Shown: positions 9,095 to 17,997, counted from the first letter of the stretch. The stretch is DNA of 64,000 nt from Chitinophaga sp. CF418 (GCF_900142925.1 NZ_FRCN01000004.1:248001-312000), one strand, 5' to 3'. Notes: a model not told the origin generated them from the sequence alone. Program-made: numbers and translations.

Positions 9095-9649
9095 TTATTT
9101 ACCTGCAGACTTACCTGCTTTCTTACGAACCACTTCATCACTGTAGCGAACACCTTTACCTTTGTAAGGCTCTGGTTTACGCAGGCTACGGATTTTAGCA
9201 GCTACCTGACCTAACAGCTGGTTGTCAATACCTTCCAGCATGATCTTAGGGTTAGAACCTTTTTCAGTCAGGGTAGATACTTTCAGTTCTTTAGGGATCT
9301 CAACAACGATGTTGTGAGAATAACCTAAAGACAGGTCCAGTAACTGACCGCTATGAGCAGCTTTGTAACCCACACCCACCAGTTCAAGTTGTTTCTTGAA
9401 ACCTTCTGTAACACCTGTCACCATGTTGGCGATCAGTGCGCGGTACAGACCATGCAGTGCACGGTGACGGATCTGGTCGGTAGGACGTACTACTGTCAGA
9501 ACGCCATCCTTCACTTCTATCTTGATATCCCTGTCGATGTTCCTTTTCAGTTCACCTTTAGGGCCTTTTACAGTCAGCTCATTAGCAGGGGAAACAGTTG
9601 CTGTTACACCGCTGGCCAATTTGATAGGACTTTTACCTATACGAGACAT
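9095..9649 (-). CDS. rplF: 50S ribosomal protein L6
   Basis: 184 aa. L6 sits at the base of the L7/L12 stalk near the factor-binding centre. It starts MSRIGKSPIKLASGVTATVS and ends with the conserved KPEPYKGKGVRYSDEVVRKKAGKS region. Two tandem L6 domains are seen (about 10-82 and 90-170). It is preceded by rpsH after a 150-nt spacer and followed by rplR. Confidence 0.97.
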   Translation of the reverse strand: MSRIGKSPIKLASGVTATVSPANELTVKGPKGELKRNIDRDIKIEVKDGVLTVVRPTDQIRHRALHGLYRALIANMVTGVTEGFKKQLELVGVGYKAAHSGQLLDLSLGYSHNIVVEIPKELKVSTLTEKGSNPKIMLEGIDNQLLGQVAAKIRSLRKPEPYKGKGVRYSDEVVRKKAGKSAGK

Positions 9650-9799
9650 AATTGCAGTTTTTACTGTTATGTTTGGATTAGGAACTCTTCCGTGTTCAGC
9701 GCCGTATAGAAAGCTTAATTGTCAGAAGGTCCATTTGGTTTCTCCCCGTTGTCAACACTTTACCGGAATACCAGCAGTGTCATCAACCGGGCATATATA

Positions 9800-10198
9800 T
9801 TAATAAACGTAGCAAACGATCTCTCCGCCTACATTCTGTGCTTTGGCTTCTTTATCGGTCATTACGCCTTTGGAAGTAGAGATGATGGCAACACCTAAAC
9901 CATTCTTGATACGTTTGAAATCAGCTGGTTTAGAATATTGACGTAAACCCGGACGGCTGATACGCTGCATATCTGTGATAGCAGGTACTTTGGTCTGTGG
10001 GTCATACTTCAGAGCTATCTTGATAAGGCCCTGTTTAGTATCTTCTTCAAATTTGTACTTCAGGATGTAACCTTTGTCGTACAGTATCTCGGTGATACGT
10101 TTTTTCAGTTTGGAGGCAGGAATTTCCACAATCCTGTGGTTGGCCATTTGCGCGTTCCGGATTCTGGTCAGGAAGTCTGCTATTGGATCAGTAACCAT
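9800..10198 (-). CDS. rpsH: 30S ribosomal protein S8
   Basis: 132 aa. S8 binds the central domain of 16S rRNA and, in E. coli, represses the spc operon by binding mRNA near rplE. Typical features are MVTDPIADFLTRIRNAQMA at the start and the C-terminal GLGVAIISTSKGVMTDKEA. The end (GGEIVCYVY) is the standard S8 terminus. It lies between rpsN and rplF. Confidence 0.97.
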   Translation of the reverse strand: MVTDPIADFLTRIRNAQMANHRIVEIPASKLKKRITEILYDKGYILKYKFEEDTKQGLIKIALKYDPQTKVPAITDMQRISRPGLRQYSKPADFKRIKNGLGVAIISTSKGVMTDKEAKAQNVGGEIVCYVY

Positions 10199-10324
10199 TG
10201 TTCTTAAAATTTAAAAACTATTTTACAATGCGATATCCAATCAGTAATAGATAGGAAAATCAAATAACTATTGCCGGTTTGTCCGGAAGCACTGCGTTGC
10301 AGGCATTCGGGAACTGGTGTTGGC

Positions 10325-10594
10325 TTACCAGCTAGCTTTTCTTACGCCAGGGATTTTACCAGCCAGGGCCAGGTCACGGAACATGTTACGACACATACCG
10401 AAATGACGCATGTAACCTCTTGGACGGCCTGAAAGCTGACACCTGTTGTGCAGGCGAACAGGAGATGCATTTCTTGGAAGTTGGTCCAGTGCAGCGTAGT
10501 TACCTTCTGCTTTCAGGGTAGCACGCTTTTCTGCAAACTTCTCAACCAGTGCAGCTCTCTTTCTCTCACGGGCTTTTACGGATTCTCTTGCCAT
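10325..10594 (-). CDS. rpsN: 30S ribosomal protein S14
   Basis: 89 aa from [20 protein letters not shown]; the extra 13 codons upstream cross a hairpin spacer and are not family-like. The C-terminal block [20 protein letters not shown] is diagnostic. The protein has the longer form without a complete CxxC..CxxC zinc site (only two separated cysteines), so it is zinc-independent. It is placed between rplE and rpsH. Confidence 0.96.
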   Translation of the reverse strand: MARESVKARERKRAALVEKFAEKRATLKAEGNYAALDQLPRNASPVRLHNRCQLSGRPRGYMRHFGMCRNMFRDLALAGKIPGVRKASW

Positions 10595-10624
10595 GTTAAG
10601 TTTATGATTCCAGTTATAAATTCC

Positions 10625-10655
10625 AAATTCCAAACCCTTTCAGGGATTGGAATTT
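10625..10655. repeat. Perfect hairpin in the rplE-rpsN spacer
   Basis: AAATTCCAA-a-CCC pairs with GGG-a-TTGGAATTT around a 5-nt loop (tttca), giving 12 base pairs with one A-A mismatch. It fills the short spacer just before rpsN. In E. coli the S8 target lies near rplE, so a regulatory RNA role is possible, but this stem does not resemble that binding site. No T-tract follows. Confidence 0.55.
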
Positions 10656-10665
10656 GATATCAGTA

Positions 10666-11241
10666 TTATTGATTATCCTTTCTGATATTCTTGAACGGCA
10701 TACCCAGTTCTTTCAGCAGCTCGTAAGCCTCTTCGTTGGTGTTAGCCGTAGTAACAAAAGTAATATCCATACCGGAGATCTTTGTTACTTTATCAATATC
10801 TATCTCAGGGAAGATGATCTGCTCAGTGATACCCAGGGTATAGTTACCGCGGCCATCAAAAGCTTTTTCATTTACTCCTTTAAAGTCACGTACACGAGGC
10901 AGGGAAACTGCGATCAGACGATCCAGGAAGTCGTACATATTGTTACCACGCAATGTTACGCGGGCGCCAATCGGCATGTTCTTCCTCAGTTTAAAGTTAG
11001 AGATATCTTTTTTAGACATAGTAGCGATCGCTTTCTGACCAGAAATACGGGTCATCTCGTCAACAGCAATATCTACCAGTTTCTTATCTCCAACAGCACC
11101 GTTGATACCCTGGTTCAGACAGATCTTTACCAGACGGGGTACCTGCATTACGCTCTTATAATTAAATTTCTTATGCAGCACACTAACCACTTCATTGCGG
11201 TATTTAGACTGCAGCCTGGGTGTATATGTAGTGTTTGCCAT
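10666..11241 (-). CDS. rplE: 50S ribosomal protein L5
   Basis: 191 aa. L5 binds 5S rRNA and contacts the P-site tRNA and the 30S head. Motifs include [20 protein letters not shown], the [17 protein letters not shown] loop and the C-terminal [20 protein letters not shown]. The start codon overlaps the rplX stop (TAATG), so the two genes are translationally coupled. The protein is complete. Confidence 0.97.
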   Translation of the reverse strand: MANTTYTPRLQSKYRNEVVSVLHKKFNYKSVMQVPRLVKICLNQGINGAVGDKKLVDIAVDEMTRISGQKAIATMSKKDISNFKLRKNMPIGARVTLRGNNMYDFLDRLIAVSLPRVRDFKGVNEKAFDGRGNYTLGITEQIIFPEIDIDKVTKISGMDITFVTTANTNEEAYELLKELGMPFKNIRKDNQ

Positions 11242-11579
11242 TATTTAATTACCTCCCCTGATTTTTTAGCTATACGAACTAATTTACCGTTATCACGCTG
11301 CCTGCTTACTTTAGTAGGTTTACCAGCCTTAGCATCCCATAACATTACGTTAGAAATAGCGATAGGAGCCTCCTGCTTAACGATACCACCTTTGGTGTTC
11401 TGAGCAGTCGGTTTGGTATGTTTGGTGATGATATTCACACCTTCTACCAGAATGCGTGCCTTGTCAGGAATCACTTCCAGCACCTTGCGGGGCTTGGTCC
11501 TGTCCTTGTCATCACCGGCAATCACCACTACCGTGTCGCCTTTCTTAATGTTGAACTTAGGCTTGAATCTCGTTTTCAT
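11241..11579 (-). CDS. rplX: 50S ribosomal protein L24
   Basis: 112 aa. L24 starts 50S assembly and ends near the tunnel exit. The KOW motif ([19 protein letters not shown], about residues 12-30) is clear, as is [17 protein letters not shown]. The stop codon overlaps the rplE start by one base. A good promoter (TTTG-N19-TATCTTTG) lies 74 nt upstream, between rplN and rplX, so rplX probably begins a secondary transcript. Confidence 0.97.
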   Translation of the reverse strand: MKTRFKPKFNIKKGDTVVVIAGDDKDRTKPRKVLEVIPDKARILVEGVNIITKHTKPTAQNTKGGIVKQEAPIAISNVMLWDAKAGKPTKVSRQRDNGKLVRIAKKSGEVIK

Positions 11580-11652
11580 TATTTGTTTATTTAAAACGCC
11601 AAGCGAAACACCCGTTCCGCTTGATTAATATTGTCGTTTTTGAAACGGGCTG

Positions 11653-11683
11653 CAAAGATATGCTTTTAAGCTGAAAGCACAAA
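11653..11683 (-). promoter_or_regulatory. Internal promoter upstream of rplX
   Basis: The minus strand shows TTTG (11680-11683), 19 nt, then TATCTTTG (11653-11660), an exact match to the Bacteroidota sigma-A promoter (TTTG-N19/20-TAnnTTTG). It lies in the 158-nt rplN-rplX gap. The -33 box falls inside the descending arm of the adjacent hairpin. It probably supplies extra transcription of the spc genes from rplX on. Confidence 0.75.
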
Positions 11684-11717
11684 GCCTAAAGGTCTAACTT
11701 TTGGCTTTATGCTTTCA
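11675..11717. terminator. Long hairpin in the rplN-rplX spacer
   Basis: GAAAGCA-c-AAAGCC-t-AAA pairs with TTT-t-GGCTTT-a-TGCTTTC, a stem of about 16 pairs with three single mismatches and a loop of about 8 nt. It follows rplN by some 20 nt on the minus strand and is trailed by AGCTTAAAAGC rather than a T-run. It may attenuate read-through while the overlapping promoter restarts transcription. Confidence 0.5.
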
Positions 11718-11737
11718 ACTCTCTATAATGCTTTGAT

Positions 11738-12106
11738 TTACAGCACCTCGGGAGCCAGAGAGATAATCTTCATGTATCCCTTATCGCGCAGCTCACGGGC
11801 AACCGGACCGAAAATACGGGTACCGCGTGGCTCGTCAGAGTTGTTCAGCAATACAACGGCATTATCGTCAAAACGGATATAAGATCCGTCTTTGCGGCGC
11901 AGCTTGTTTTTTGTTCTTACGATAACAGCTTTGGTTACCATACCTTTCTTTACGCCACCACCTGGGATTGCATCCTTAACTGTCACAACGATCTTGTCAC
12001 CCACTTTAGCGTAATCCTGGCCTGAGTTGCCTAATACCCTAATACACAGTACCTCTTTGGCACCGCTGTTATCAGCCACATTCAGCCTTGATTCTTGTTG
12101 TATCAT
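11738..12106 (-). CDS. rplN: 50S ribosomal protein L14
   Basis: 122 aa, the exact family length. L14 contacts 16S rRNA in bridge B8 and is the binding site of the RsfS silencing factor. The start [19 protein letters not shown] and the blocks [15 protein letters not shown] and [20 protein letters not shown] are conserved. It is separated from rplX by the hairpin and internal promoter, unlike in most bacteria where the two genes are close. Confidence 0.97.
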   Translation of the reverse strand: MIQQESRLNVADNSGAKEVLCIRVLGNSGQDYAKVGDKIVVTVKDAIPGGGVKKGMVTKAVIVRTKNKLRRKDGSYIRFDDNAVVLLNNSDEPRGTRIFGPVARELRDKGYMKIISLAPEVL

Positions 12107-12177
12107 CTTATGAGATTTGTATGTTGTTTAATCAGCGGCTCAACCCGGGAATGCCGGAAGGAGCTTGAAACAAATAA

Positions 12178-12435
12178 TTATTTTACTTTTTCGATAACTT
12201 CTACCAGTCTCCAGCATTTGTTCTTGCTCAGAGGGCGAACTTCCATGATTCTAACGGTATCGCCGATGCTGCACTCGTTTTTCTCGTCGTGCGCCATGAA
12301 CTTGGTAGTTTTCTTAACGAACTTACCATAGATAGGGTGCTTCACCTTACGCTCAACGCTTACAGTGATAGTTTTATCCATCTTATTGCTGGATACCACG
12401 CCAGTCCTGGTTTTTCTTAATTTTCTTTCGATCAT
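12178..12435 (-). CDS. rpsQ: 30S ribosomal protein S17
   Basis: 85 aa, an OB-fold protein that binds 16S rRNA helices 7 and 11 early in assembly. The family signature is visible in [20 protein letters not shown], and near the C-terminus in [20 protein letters not shown]. It follows rpmC after 59 nt and precedes rplN, as in the standard S10 order. Confidence 0.97.
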   Translation of the reverse strand: MIERKLRKTRTGVVSSNKMDKTITVSVERKVKHPIYGKFVKKTTKFMAHDEKNECSIGDTVRIMEVRPLSKNKCWRLVEVIEKVK

Positions 12436-12494
12436 TGTTGAAAGTATTTACTCTCTAACCCTCCGTTCACCGCAGGATTAATGAATTTTATTAT

Positions 12495-12701
12495 TTAGGC
12501 TTGTGCGCCCAGTTCTCTTTTGCGCAGCTCGGTTTTCAGCTGTGCGATCTGACGCCTGAGAGAGCGGATGCTCATTGGATTCTCAATCGGCGTAATTGCA
12601 TGACTGAATGTAATTTTCTTCAGGCGTAATTGTTCCTCAGAGATTTTCTCTCTCAGGTCCTGGTCGCTTAAACCTTTCAGATCCAGCTTATCTTTTGCCA
12701 T
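12495..12701 (-). CDS. rpmC: 50S ribosomal protein L29
   Basis: 68 aa, a small helical hairpin protein at the tunnel exit, where signal recognition particle and trigger factor dock. The C-terminal motif NPMSIRSLRRQIAQLKTELR is diagnostic. The N-terminal half is charged and helical (LDLKGLSDQDLREKISEEQL). It lies between rplP and rpsQ. Confidence 0.96.
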   Translation of the reverse strand: MAKDKLDLKGLSDQDLREKISEEQLRLKKITFSHAITPIENPMSIRSLRRQIAQLKTELRKRELGAQA

Positions 12702-12773
12702 TGTATTTTAAAATTTCTGGTTTATCGTTTATAGTTATCTCTCGTTGCGTTTGCATTCCTGCAGGTTGCCGGA

Positions 12774-13193
12774 TTATGCAACGTAATCGGGACGCACTAC
12801 AAATTTCACTTTAATCGGCAGTTTCTGTGCAGCCAGTTCCATTGCTTCTTTAGCTACCTGTAAAGGAACACCATCCGCTTCAAATAAGATACGGCCTGGT
12901 TTCACTACTGCAGCCCAATGGTCAGGAGCACCTTTACCTTTACCCATCCTCACTTCCAGTGGTTTGGCGGTAATAGACTTATCCGGGAATATACGGATCC
13001 ACACGTTACCTTCACGTTTCATATGCCTGGTCAGAGCAACCCTGGCAGCTTCAATCTGCCTGTCGGTGATCCACTTAGGTTCTAATGCTTTCAGACCGAA
13101 ACTACCAAAGGAAATAGCCGCGCCACGCTTAGCGTTACCTTTGATGCGGCCTTTATGCATCTTCCTGTGTTTCGTTCTCTTTGGCTGTAACAT
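12774..13193 (-). CDS. rplP: 50S ribosomal protein L16
   Basis: 139 aa. L16 helps form the A-site tRNA pocket of the 50S subunit. It begins [20 protein letters not shown] and contains the motifs [20 protein letters not shown] and [20 protein letters not shown], all conserved. The RMGKGKG loop carries the Arg that is hydroxylated in E. coli. It is flanked by rpsC and rpmC. Confidence 0.97.
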   Translation of the reverse strand: MLQPKRTKHRKMHKGRIKGNAKRGAAISFGSFGLKALEPKWITDRQIEAARVALTRHMKREGNVWIRIFPDKSITAKPLEVRMGKGKGAPDHWAAVVKPGRILFEADGVPLQVAKEAMELAAQKLPIKVKFVVRPDYVA

Positions 13194-13234
13194 CTTGGTA
13201 TTAGTTAATTGTTAATGTTAATTGTTAAGTAAGC

Positions 13235-14029
13235 TTATCTGCGGCCGCCACCACGGTTATCTCCACCTCTTCTGTCGCCACCACGGTTATCTCCGCCTCT
13301 TCTGTCACCGCCACGGTTATCGCCACCTCTTCTTTCGCCACCACCTGAACGGCCTTCACCATCTTTAGCGGAAATAGCGTTCGGATTCAGATCGCGCTCA
13401 CCCAGTACTTCACCTTTACAGATCCATACCTTGATACCGATCTTACCATATACGGTCAGTGCGAAAAGAGAAGCATAATCAATGTCCATACGGAAAGTGT
13501 GCAATGGTACACGACCCTGCTTCATTTCTTCTGAACGGGCAATTTCCGCACCACCTAAACGGCCACCTACTTTCACCTTGATACCTTCAGCACCCATTCT
13601 CAGTGCAGTCGCGATAGCCATCTTGATCGCACGTTTATAGTTGATACGGCTTTCGATCTGCTTAGCGATGGTTTCAGCTACGATATTTGCATCTATCTCA
13701 GGACGACGGATCTCCAGAATGTTGATCTGTACGTCTTCCTTTCCTGTCAGTTTCTTCAGCTCTTCCTTGATGCGGTCTACCTCTCCACCACCTTTACCTA
13801 TGATGATACCAGGTTTAGATGTATGAATGGTGATGATCAGTTTACCTAAAGTTCTTTCAATCACTACCCTGGAAATGCCGCCTTTGTTGATACGGGCATT
13901 CAGGTAAGTCCTGATCTTGTTATCCTCGATCAGTTTGGTAGCATAATCCTTTTTGCCACCATACCAATTGGAGTCCCATCCTCTGATGATACCTAACCTG
14001 TTACCAATAGGATTTGTTTTCTGACCCAT
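13235..14029 (-). CDS. rpsC: 30S ribosomal protein S3 with RGG-like tail
   Basis: 264 aa; E. coli S3 is 233. The body is standard: [20 protein letters not shown], the KH domain with [20 protein letters not shown], and the C-terminal domain [21 protein letters not shown]3 forms part of the mRNA entry helicase. From about residue 226 the protein continues into a Gly/Arg/Asp-rich tail made of near-identical [14 protein letters not shown] units. These correspond to a 48-nt DNA repeat at about 13243-13335. The tail is probably disordered and RNA-binding. Confidence 0.97.
   Translation of the reverse strand: MGQKTNPIGNRLGIIRGWDSNWYGGKKDYATKLIEDNKIRTYLNARINKGGISRVVIERTLGKLIITIHTSKPGIIIGKGGGEVDRIKEELKKLTGKEDVQINILEIRRPEIDANIVAETIAKQIESRINYKRAIKMAIATALRMGAEGIKVKVGGRLGGAEIARSEEMKQGRVPLHTFRMDIDYASLFALTVYGKIGIKVWICKGEVLGERDLNPNAISAKDGEGRSGGGERRGGDNRGGDRRGGDNRGGDRRGGDNRGGGRR
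13243..13345 (-). repeat. Tandem repeat encoding the S3 tail
   Basis: The motif CCACCACGGTTATCTCC followed by CCTCTTCTGTCG recurs with small silent changes three to four times on the plus strand, encoding alternating GGDNRGGD and RRGGD units of S3. Such in-frame tandem repeats readily change copy number by slippage, so tail length may vary between strains. Confidence 0.75.
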
Positions 14030-14072
14030 GTTCTGGTTTATTTGTCTATTAGATAAATAGTTTTAGTTTCTT

Positions 14073-14432
14073 TTATTTTGCTTCCACTGCAGGACGGCTG
14101 TCAACAACGATTGTTACATGGTTGCTTCTCTTGCGAACACGATAACCTCTACCCTGTGGTGCAGGACGCATTCTTTTCAGGATACGGCCGCCATCAACGA
14201 AGATGGTTTTAACCTGCAGGTTAGCATCTTCCGCTCTTGTGCCTTCGTTCTTCACTTTCCAGTTTGCAACGGCAGACAACAACAGCTTTTCCAACGGAAC
14301 GCTGGGATGCTTAGGATGGAATTTCAAAATATTCAGAGCTTTTTCTACATCCAGACCACGGATCAGATCCGCAAGCAAACGCATTTTGCGGGTTGATGTA
14401 GGATTATTGTTAAGCTTAGCTACTGCTTCCAT
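14073..14432 (-). CDS. rplV: 50S ribosomal protein L22
   Basis: 119 aa. The long beta-hairpin of L22 lines the peptide exit tunnel and is a site of macrolide resistance changes. The start is [20 protein letters not shown]. The hairpin region [20 protein letters not shown], near the C-terminus, is intact with no insertion. It lies between rpsS and rpsC. Confidence 0.97.
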   Translation of the reverse strand: MEAVAKLNNNPTSTRKMRLLADLIRGLDVEKALNILKFHPKHPSVPLEKLLLSAVANWKVKNEGTRAEDANLQVKTIFVDGGRILKRMRPAPQGRGYRVRKRSNHVTIVVDSRPAVEAK

Positions 14433-14461
14433 TTTCTATTATAATTTGTGATTTGAGGTTC

Positions 14462-14513
14462 GAAGTTTGGGTTTAGAGGTGAATCAAAAACCTCAAACTT
14501 TAAACTTCAAACG
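14462..14513. repeat. Imperfect hairpin in the rpsS-rplV spacer
   Basis: The G/T-rich half (around GTTCGAAGTTTGGGTTTAGA) pairs with a following C/A-rich half (around CCTCAAACTTTAAACTTCAA) over some 20 positions with a few mismatches and an 8-nt loop. It fills most of the 86-nt spacer. No T-tract follows on the minus strand. Confidence 0.5.
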
Positions 14514-14518
14514 ATTTA

Positions 14519-14785
14519 CTACATTTTCTTGTTAGCGTGTCCTTTAAAGTTGCGGGTAGGTGCAAATTCGCCCAGTTTATGACCAACCATGAATTCAGTC
14601 ACGTATACAGGGATGAATTTGTTGCCATTGTGTACCGCAAATGTGTGGCCTACAAAATCAGGCGTGATAGTAGAACGACGGCTCCAGGTCTTGATAACAG
14701 TACGCTTGGTGCCTTCATTCATTTTCTCAACTTTCTGCTCTAATTTCTGGTCAACGTAAGGACCTTTTTTTATGGAACGACCCAT
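14519..14785 (-). CDS. rpsS: 30S ribosomal protein S19
   Basis: 88 aa. S19 lies in the 30S head, forms a complex with S13 and contacts the A-site finger of 23S rRNA. The start [19 protein letters not shown] and the conserved block [20 protein letters not shown] are present, followed by [16 protein letters not shown]. It is preceded by rplB across an 84-nt spacer with a hairpin. Confidence 0.97.
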   Translation of the reverse strand: MGRSIKKGPYVDQKLEQKVEKMNEGTKRTVIKTWSRRSTITPDFVGHTFAVHNGNKFIPVYVTEFMVGHKLGEFAPTRNFKGHANKKM

Positions 14786-14818
14786 GTCTTGTTGTTTTTA
14801 TTCCTGATCCGCTTTACC

Positions 14819-14852
14819 AGTTCCGCTTTTGCGTTCTCTGCGTCAGCGGAAC
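14819..14852. repeat. Hairpin in the rplB-rpsS spacer
   Basis: A perfect 10-bp inverted repeat (CAGTTCCGCT/AGCGGAACTG) encloses a 14-nt loop. It lies midway between rplB and rpsS with no T-tract, in the same spacer position as the hairpins found between other ribosomal genes here. Confidence 0.5.
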
Positions 14853-14869
14853 TGTTAAGGCGTTAAGTT

Positions 14870-15703
14870 TTATAATTTCTTACCGTTTTTCCTGCTGATG
14901 ATCAGTTTGTCAGAGCTCTTATGCGGCTTTCTTGTCTTCAGACCTTTCGCATATTTACCTGTTCTGGATCTTGGGTGACCACCGGAAGATTTACCTTCAC
15001 CACCACCCATCGGGTGATCCACTGGGTTCATCGCCACACCACGGTTGCGAGGCTTGATACCTCTCCAACGGTTAGCACCTGCTTTACCGATGGACTGCAG
15101 CGCGTGATCTGAGTTGGAAACAGTACCTACGGTTGCAGCACAAGTGATCAACACTTTACGCAGTTCGCCGGAAGGCATTTTCAGAACGGCATACTTTTCT
15201 TCCTTGTTGGACAGCTGAGCATAGGTACCGGCGCTTCTTGCGATCGCACCACCTTTACCAGGCTGTAATTCGATGTTGTGAACAACAGTACCGAGTGGCA
15301 TGTTTTTCAGCACCAGCGCATTACCAACTTCCGGAGCAGCATCAGGACCGCTCAGTACGGTAGCACCTACCTGCAGACCCTGAGGAGCCAGGATGTAACG
15401 TTTTTCACCATCTGCATAGTTCAGCAGAGCGATGAATGCGCTACGGTTTGGATCGTATTCGATAGACTTAACTGTAGCCGGAATACTGTGTTTATCACGT
15501 TTGAAATCTATGATACGGTAGTGTTGTTTGTGACCACCACCAATGTAGCGCATAGATCTTCTACCCTGTACGTTTCTACCGCCGGATTTCTTAACAGGCT
15601 CCAACAGGCTTTTTTCAGGGATATCCGTGGTCAGCTCTGCGTACGCGTTGCCTATTTTCCAACGGGTACCGGCTGTCATCGGTTTGTATTTCTTCAGTGC
15701 CAT
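14870..15703 (-). CDS. rplB: 50S ribosomal protein L2
   Basis: 277 aa. L2 is needed for subunit joining and peptidyl transfer and lies close to the catalytic centre. The sequence shows the RNA-binding OB/SH3 domain ([20 protein letters not shown]) and [17 protein letters not shown] sequence (here [12 protein letters not shown]). The [20 protein letters not shown] loop carries the universally conserved His. It lies between rplW and rpsS. Confidence 0.97.
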   Translation of the reverse strand: MALKKYKPMTAGTRWKIGNAYAELTTDIPEKSLLEPVKKSGGRNVQGRRSMRYIGGGHKQHYRIIDFKRDKHSIPATVKSIEYDPNRSAFIALLNYADGEKRYILAPQGLQVGATVLSGPDAAPEVGNALVLKNMPLGTVVHNIELQPGKGGAIARSAGTYAQLSNKEEKYAVLKMPSGELRKVLITCAATVGTVSNSDHALQSIGKAGANRWRGIKPRNRGVAMNPVDHPMGGGEGKSSGGHPRSRTGKYAKGLKTRKPHKSSDKLIISRKNGKKL

Positions 15704-15787
15704 GATCTAGTGTCGTGTTTAACTAGTTTCTATTATAAAAAGTGATCTGTATATACATCCATCATCCTGTTTTAGCAGGAATGAGCA

Positions 15788-16087
15788 CTATATGTTAGCA
15801 TACAGATCTATAGTTTCTCCTTGAGCCAGTGTAACAACCGCCTTTTTGTAAGAAGGTTTTTTACCAGCGATGAAGCCAGCTTTAGTAAAGCGCTGTTTAG
15901 CCTTACCTGGCATTACGGCAGTATTCACTTCAGCTACGGTTACACCGTAAAATTCTTCCACTGCTTTTTTGATCTCCAGTTTGTTGGATTTTTTATCCAC
16001 GATGAAGTAGTAGCGGTTGAATTTATCAGTGGCTTTGTTCACCTTTTCACTTACCACCGGTTTGATTAAAACGTCTGAAAGTCTCAT
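15788..16087 (-). CDS. rplW: 50S ribosomal protein L23
   Basis: 99 aa. L23 lies at the tunnel exit and is the docking site for trigger factor and SRP. Typical blocks are LIKPVVSEKVNKATDKFNRY, KLEIKKAVEEFYGVTVAEVN and the basic loop KRFTKA-like KQRFTKAGFIAGKKPSYKKA. It is preceded by rplD (57-nt spacer) and followed by rplB. Confidence 0.96.
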   Translation of the reverse strand: MRLSDVLIKPVVSEKVNKATDKFNRYYFIVDKKSNKLEIKKAVEEFYGVTVAEVNTAVMPGKAKQRFTKAGFIAGKKPSYKKAVVTLAQGETIDLYANI

Positions 16088-16143
16088 CTTTTATAGCTTT
16101 GAGTTGCGGTTACCCGCAAGCTGTGTTTTTGTAATATTGACAA

Positions 16144-16782
16144 TTAAGCTTCTACCGGCTCTTCAGTGAAGATCTTAGCAGCACTCTCCGTCAGAACGAT
16201 GTAGTTGCTGTTCATGATATCATAAGTATTGATATCGCTCAGCATTACGCTATCCACGGTAGGAATGTTCCTCAGAGACAGGTAAACATTATCATTGTAC
16301 TCAGGCAGAACGAATAAAGTCTTACGGCCAGATACATTTACCTTCAGATTAGCCAGGATACTTGCAAACTGTTTGGTTTTAGGTGCATCCAGGTTCAGAT
16401 CTTCCAGTACGATGATGCTGTTTTCTTTAGCTTTGGTAGACAGGGCAGAGATCTTAGCCAGATCTTTCACCTTTCTGTTCAGCTTAATATCATATCTGTG
16501 TGGTTTAGGACCGAAAATGGTACCACCACCTTTATACAGCGGGTTACGGATGTTACCTTTACGGGAACCACCAGTACCTTTCTGTTTGTGCAGTTTGCGG
16601 GAAGCACCTTTCACTTCAGCTCTGGTCTTAACCTTGTGAGTACCCTGACGCTGAGCGGCCAGATACTGTTTTACTGCCAGGTAAATAACGTGGTTGTTAG
16701 GCTCCACACCGAAAATTTCCTCAGGAAGCTCGATAGTCCTGCCGGTTTTCTTACCTTCTTTATTTAAAATATCAACTTGCAT
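16144..16782 (-). CDS. rplD: 50S ribosomal protein L4
   Basis: 212 aa. L4 has a globular domain and a long loop reaching the exit tunnel. In E. coli it also represses the S10 operon. The tunnel loop RKLHKQKGTGGSRKGNIRNP and the block GGGTIFGPKPHRYDIKLNRK are visible. The start codon lies one base after the rplC stop, so translation of L3 and L4 is probably coupled. Confidence 0.97.
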   Translation of the reverse strand: MQVDILNKEGKKTGRTIELPEEIFGVEPNNHVIYLAVKQYLAAQRQGTHKVKTRAEVKGASRKLHKQKGTGGSRKGNIRNPLYKGGGTIFGPKPHRYDIKLNRKVKDLAKISALSTKAKENSIIVLEDLNLDAPKTKQFASILANLKVNVSGRKTLFVLPEYNDNVYLSLRNIPTVDSVMLSDINTYDIMNSNYIVLTESAAKIFTEEPVEA

Positions 16783-16783
16783 G

Positions 16784-17401
16784 TTACTTCTGGATTAAAA
16801 CGATTGAACCAATGTGGCCGGGAACGGAACCACTTACCAGGATATAATTCTTTTCAGGGAATATCTTCAGGATCTTCAGACCTTTCACTTTCACCTGTTC
16901 GTTACCGGTCTGACCAGCCATACGCATACCCTTGAAAACGCGGGAAGGATAAGAGGAACCACCCACAGAACCAGGAGCCCTGCTTCTGTCGTGCTGACCG
17001 TGTGTAGCTTCACCCACACCGGAGAATCCATGGCGCTTTACAACACCCTGGAAACCTTTACCTTTTGAAGTACCTACTACTTCAATAGTTTCTCCTTCTG
17101 CAAATATTTCGGTGGTAATGGTCTCACCAAGAGCTTTTTGTACATCCGGGTTGCGGAACTCTTTTACAAATCTTTTAGGGGAGGTGCTTGCTTTCGCGAA
17201 GTGATTAAGTTCAGCTTTGGGAGTGTTCTTTTCTTTCTTCTCACCAAATGAAACTTGAATAGCGTTGTACCCATCAGTTTCTACTGTCTTTACCTGAGTT
17301 ACAACGCAAGGACCGGCTTCGATGATGGTAACAGCAGTCTGCTTACCATTCGGTTCGAAGATGCTGGTCATGCCGATCTTTTTACCAATAATACCTTTCA
17401 T
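16784..17401 (-). CDS. rplC: 50S ribosomal protein L3
   Basis: 205 aa. L3 is among the first proteins to bind 23S rRNA and its loop reaches the peptidyl transferase centre. The N-terminus [20 protein letters not shown] and the signature [20 protein letters not shown] are clear, as is the [19 protein letters not shown] loop. It is separated from rpsJ by a 213-nt structured spacer, unusually long for this gene pair. Confidence 0.97.
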   Translation of the reverse strand: MKGIIGKKIGMTSIFEPNGKQTAVTIIEAGPCVVTQVKTVETDGYNAIQVSFGEKKEKNTPKAELNHFAKASTSPKRFVKEFRNPDVQKALGETITTEIFAEGETIEVVGTSKGKGFQGVVKRHGFSGVGEATHGQHDRSRAPGSVGGSSYPSRVFKGMRMAGQTGNEQVKVKGLKILKIFPEKNYILVSGSVPGHIGSIVLIQK

Positions 17402-17614
17402 TATTATATATATTTTACCCAGCGCCTGGGGGTGGATCTTGCTATCCCCAGGATGGGCGGTTTAAATGCTTTATTGGGCGGCCACCCAGAAGGCATGGCC
17501 TGTATTTACTCGAGTGTTGTTATCTGACCGGCAAAGGTGATTCAGTCCCTCTGCCAGCAACAACCAGTCATATTAAATCAAATCAGGCAGACCTTTCGCC
17601 TACCTGCCGATGTC
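17402..17614 (-). promoter_or_regulatory. Structured rpsJ-rplC spacer
   Basis: The 213-nt spacer contains several GC-rich inverted repeats: CCTGGGG/CCCCAGG (17425-17452), GGCCA/TGGCC (17480-17500) and GGCAG/CTGCC (17586-17608). A partial promoter-like CACCTTTGCC lies on the minus strand near 17532-17541. It may be an autoregulatory leader for L3/L4 synthesis. It matches no leader class that I can recognise by eye. Confidence 0.4.
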
Positions 17615-17920
17615 CTACGCCTTGATTTCAACTTCCACACCGGAAGGTAAATCGAGCTTACTCAGCGCGTCTACTGTCCTTGAAGAAGAAGTGTAGATAT
17701 CCAACAGACGCTTGTGCGTGCACAGCTGGAATTGCTCACGTGCCTTCTTGTTAACGTGCGGTGAACGCAGCACCGTAAAAATTTTCTTTTCGGTTGGTAA
17801 AGGAATTGGACCTGTTACCACGGCGCCCGTGTTACGCACGGTTTTAACGATCTTCTCAGCAGATTTATCTACCAGATTATGATCGTAGGACTTCAGCTTG
17901 ATTCTAATTCTCTGAGACAT
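17615..17920 (-). CDS. rpsJ: 30S ribosomal protein S10
   Basis: 101 aa from [20 protein letters not shown]; a further ATG 16 codons upstream lies at the promoter and is rejected. S10 is part of the 30S head and, as NusE, acts in transcription antitermination. The conserved [20 protein letters not shown] block is intact. It is the first gene of the S10-spc-alpha cluster and has a strong promoter 46 nt upstream. Confidence 0.97.
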   Translation of the reverse strand: MSQRIRIKLKSYDHNLVDKSAEKIVKTVRNTGAVVTGPIPLPTEKKIFTVLRSPHVNKKAREQFQLCTHKRLLDIYTSSSRTVDALSKLDLPSGVEVEIKA

Positions 17921-17965
17921 ATGCAATGAACTTCTTCTTGTTTTTACCCTTACAATTTGGGAGGG

Positions 17966-17997
17966 CAAAGGTAACCCGTTTTTTTCTACTTCACAAA
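17966..17997 (-). promoter_or_regulatory. rpsJ promoter for the S10-spc-alpha cluster
   Basis: On the minus strand TTTG (17994-17997), 20 nt, then TACCTTTG (17966-17973) matches the Bacteroidota sigma-A promoter. The following transcribed bases are CCCTCCCAAATT, the same as at the rpsL promoter and almost the same as at fusA. The distance to the rpsJ start is 45 nt. Confidence 0.85.
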
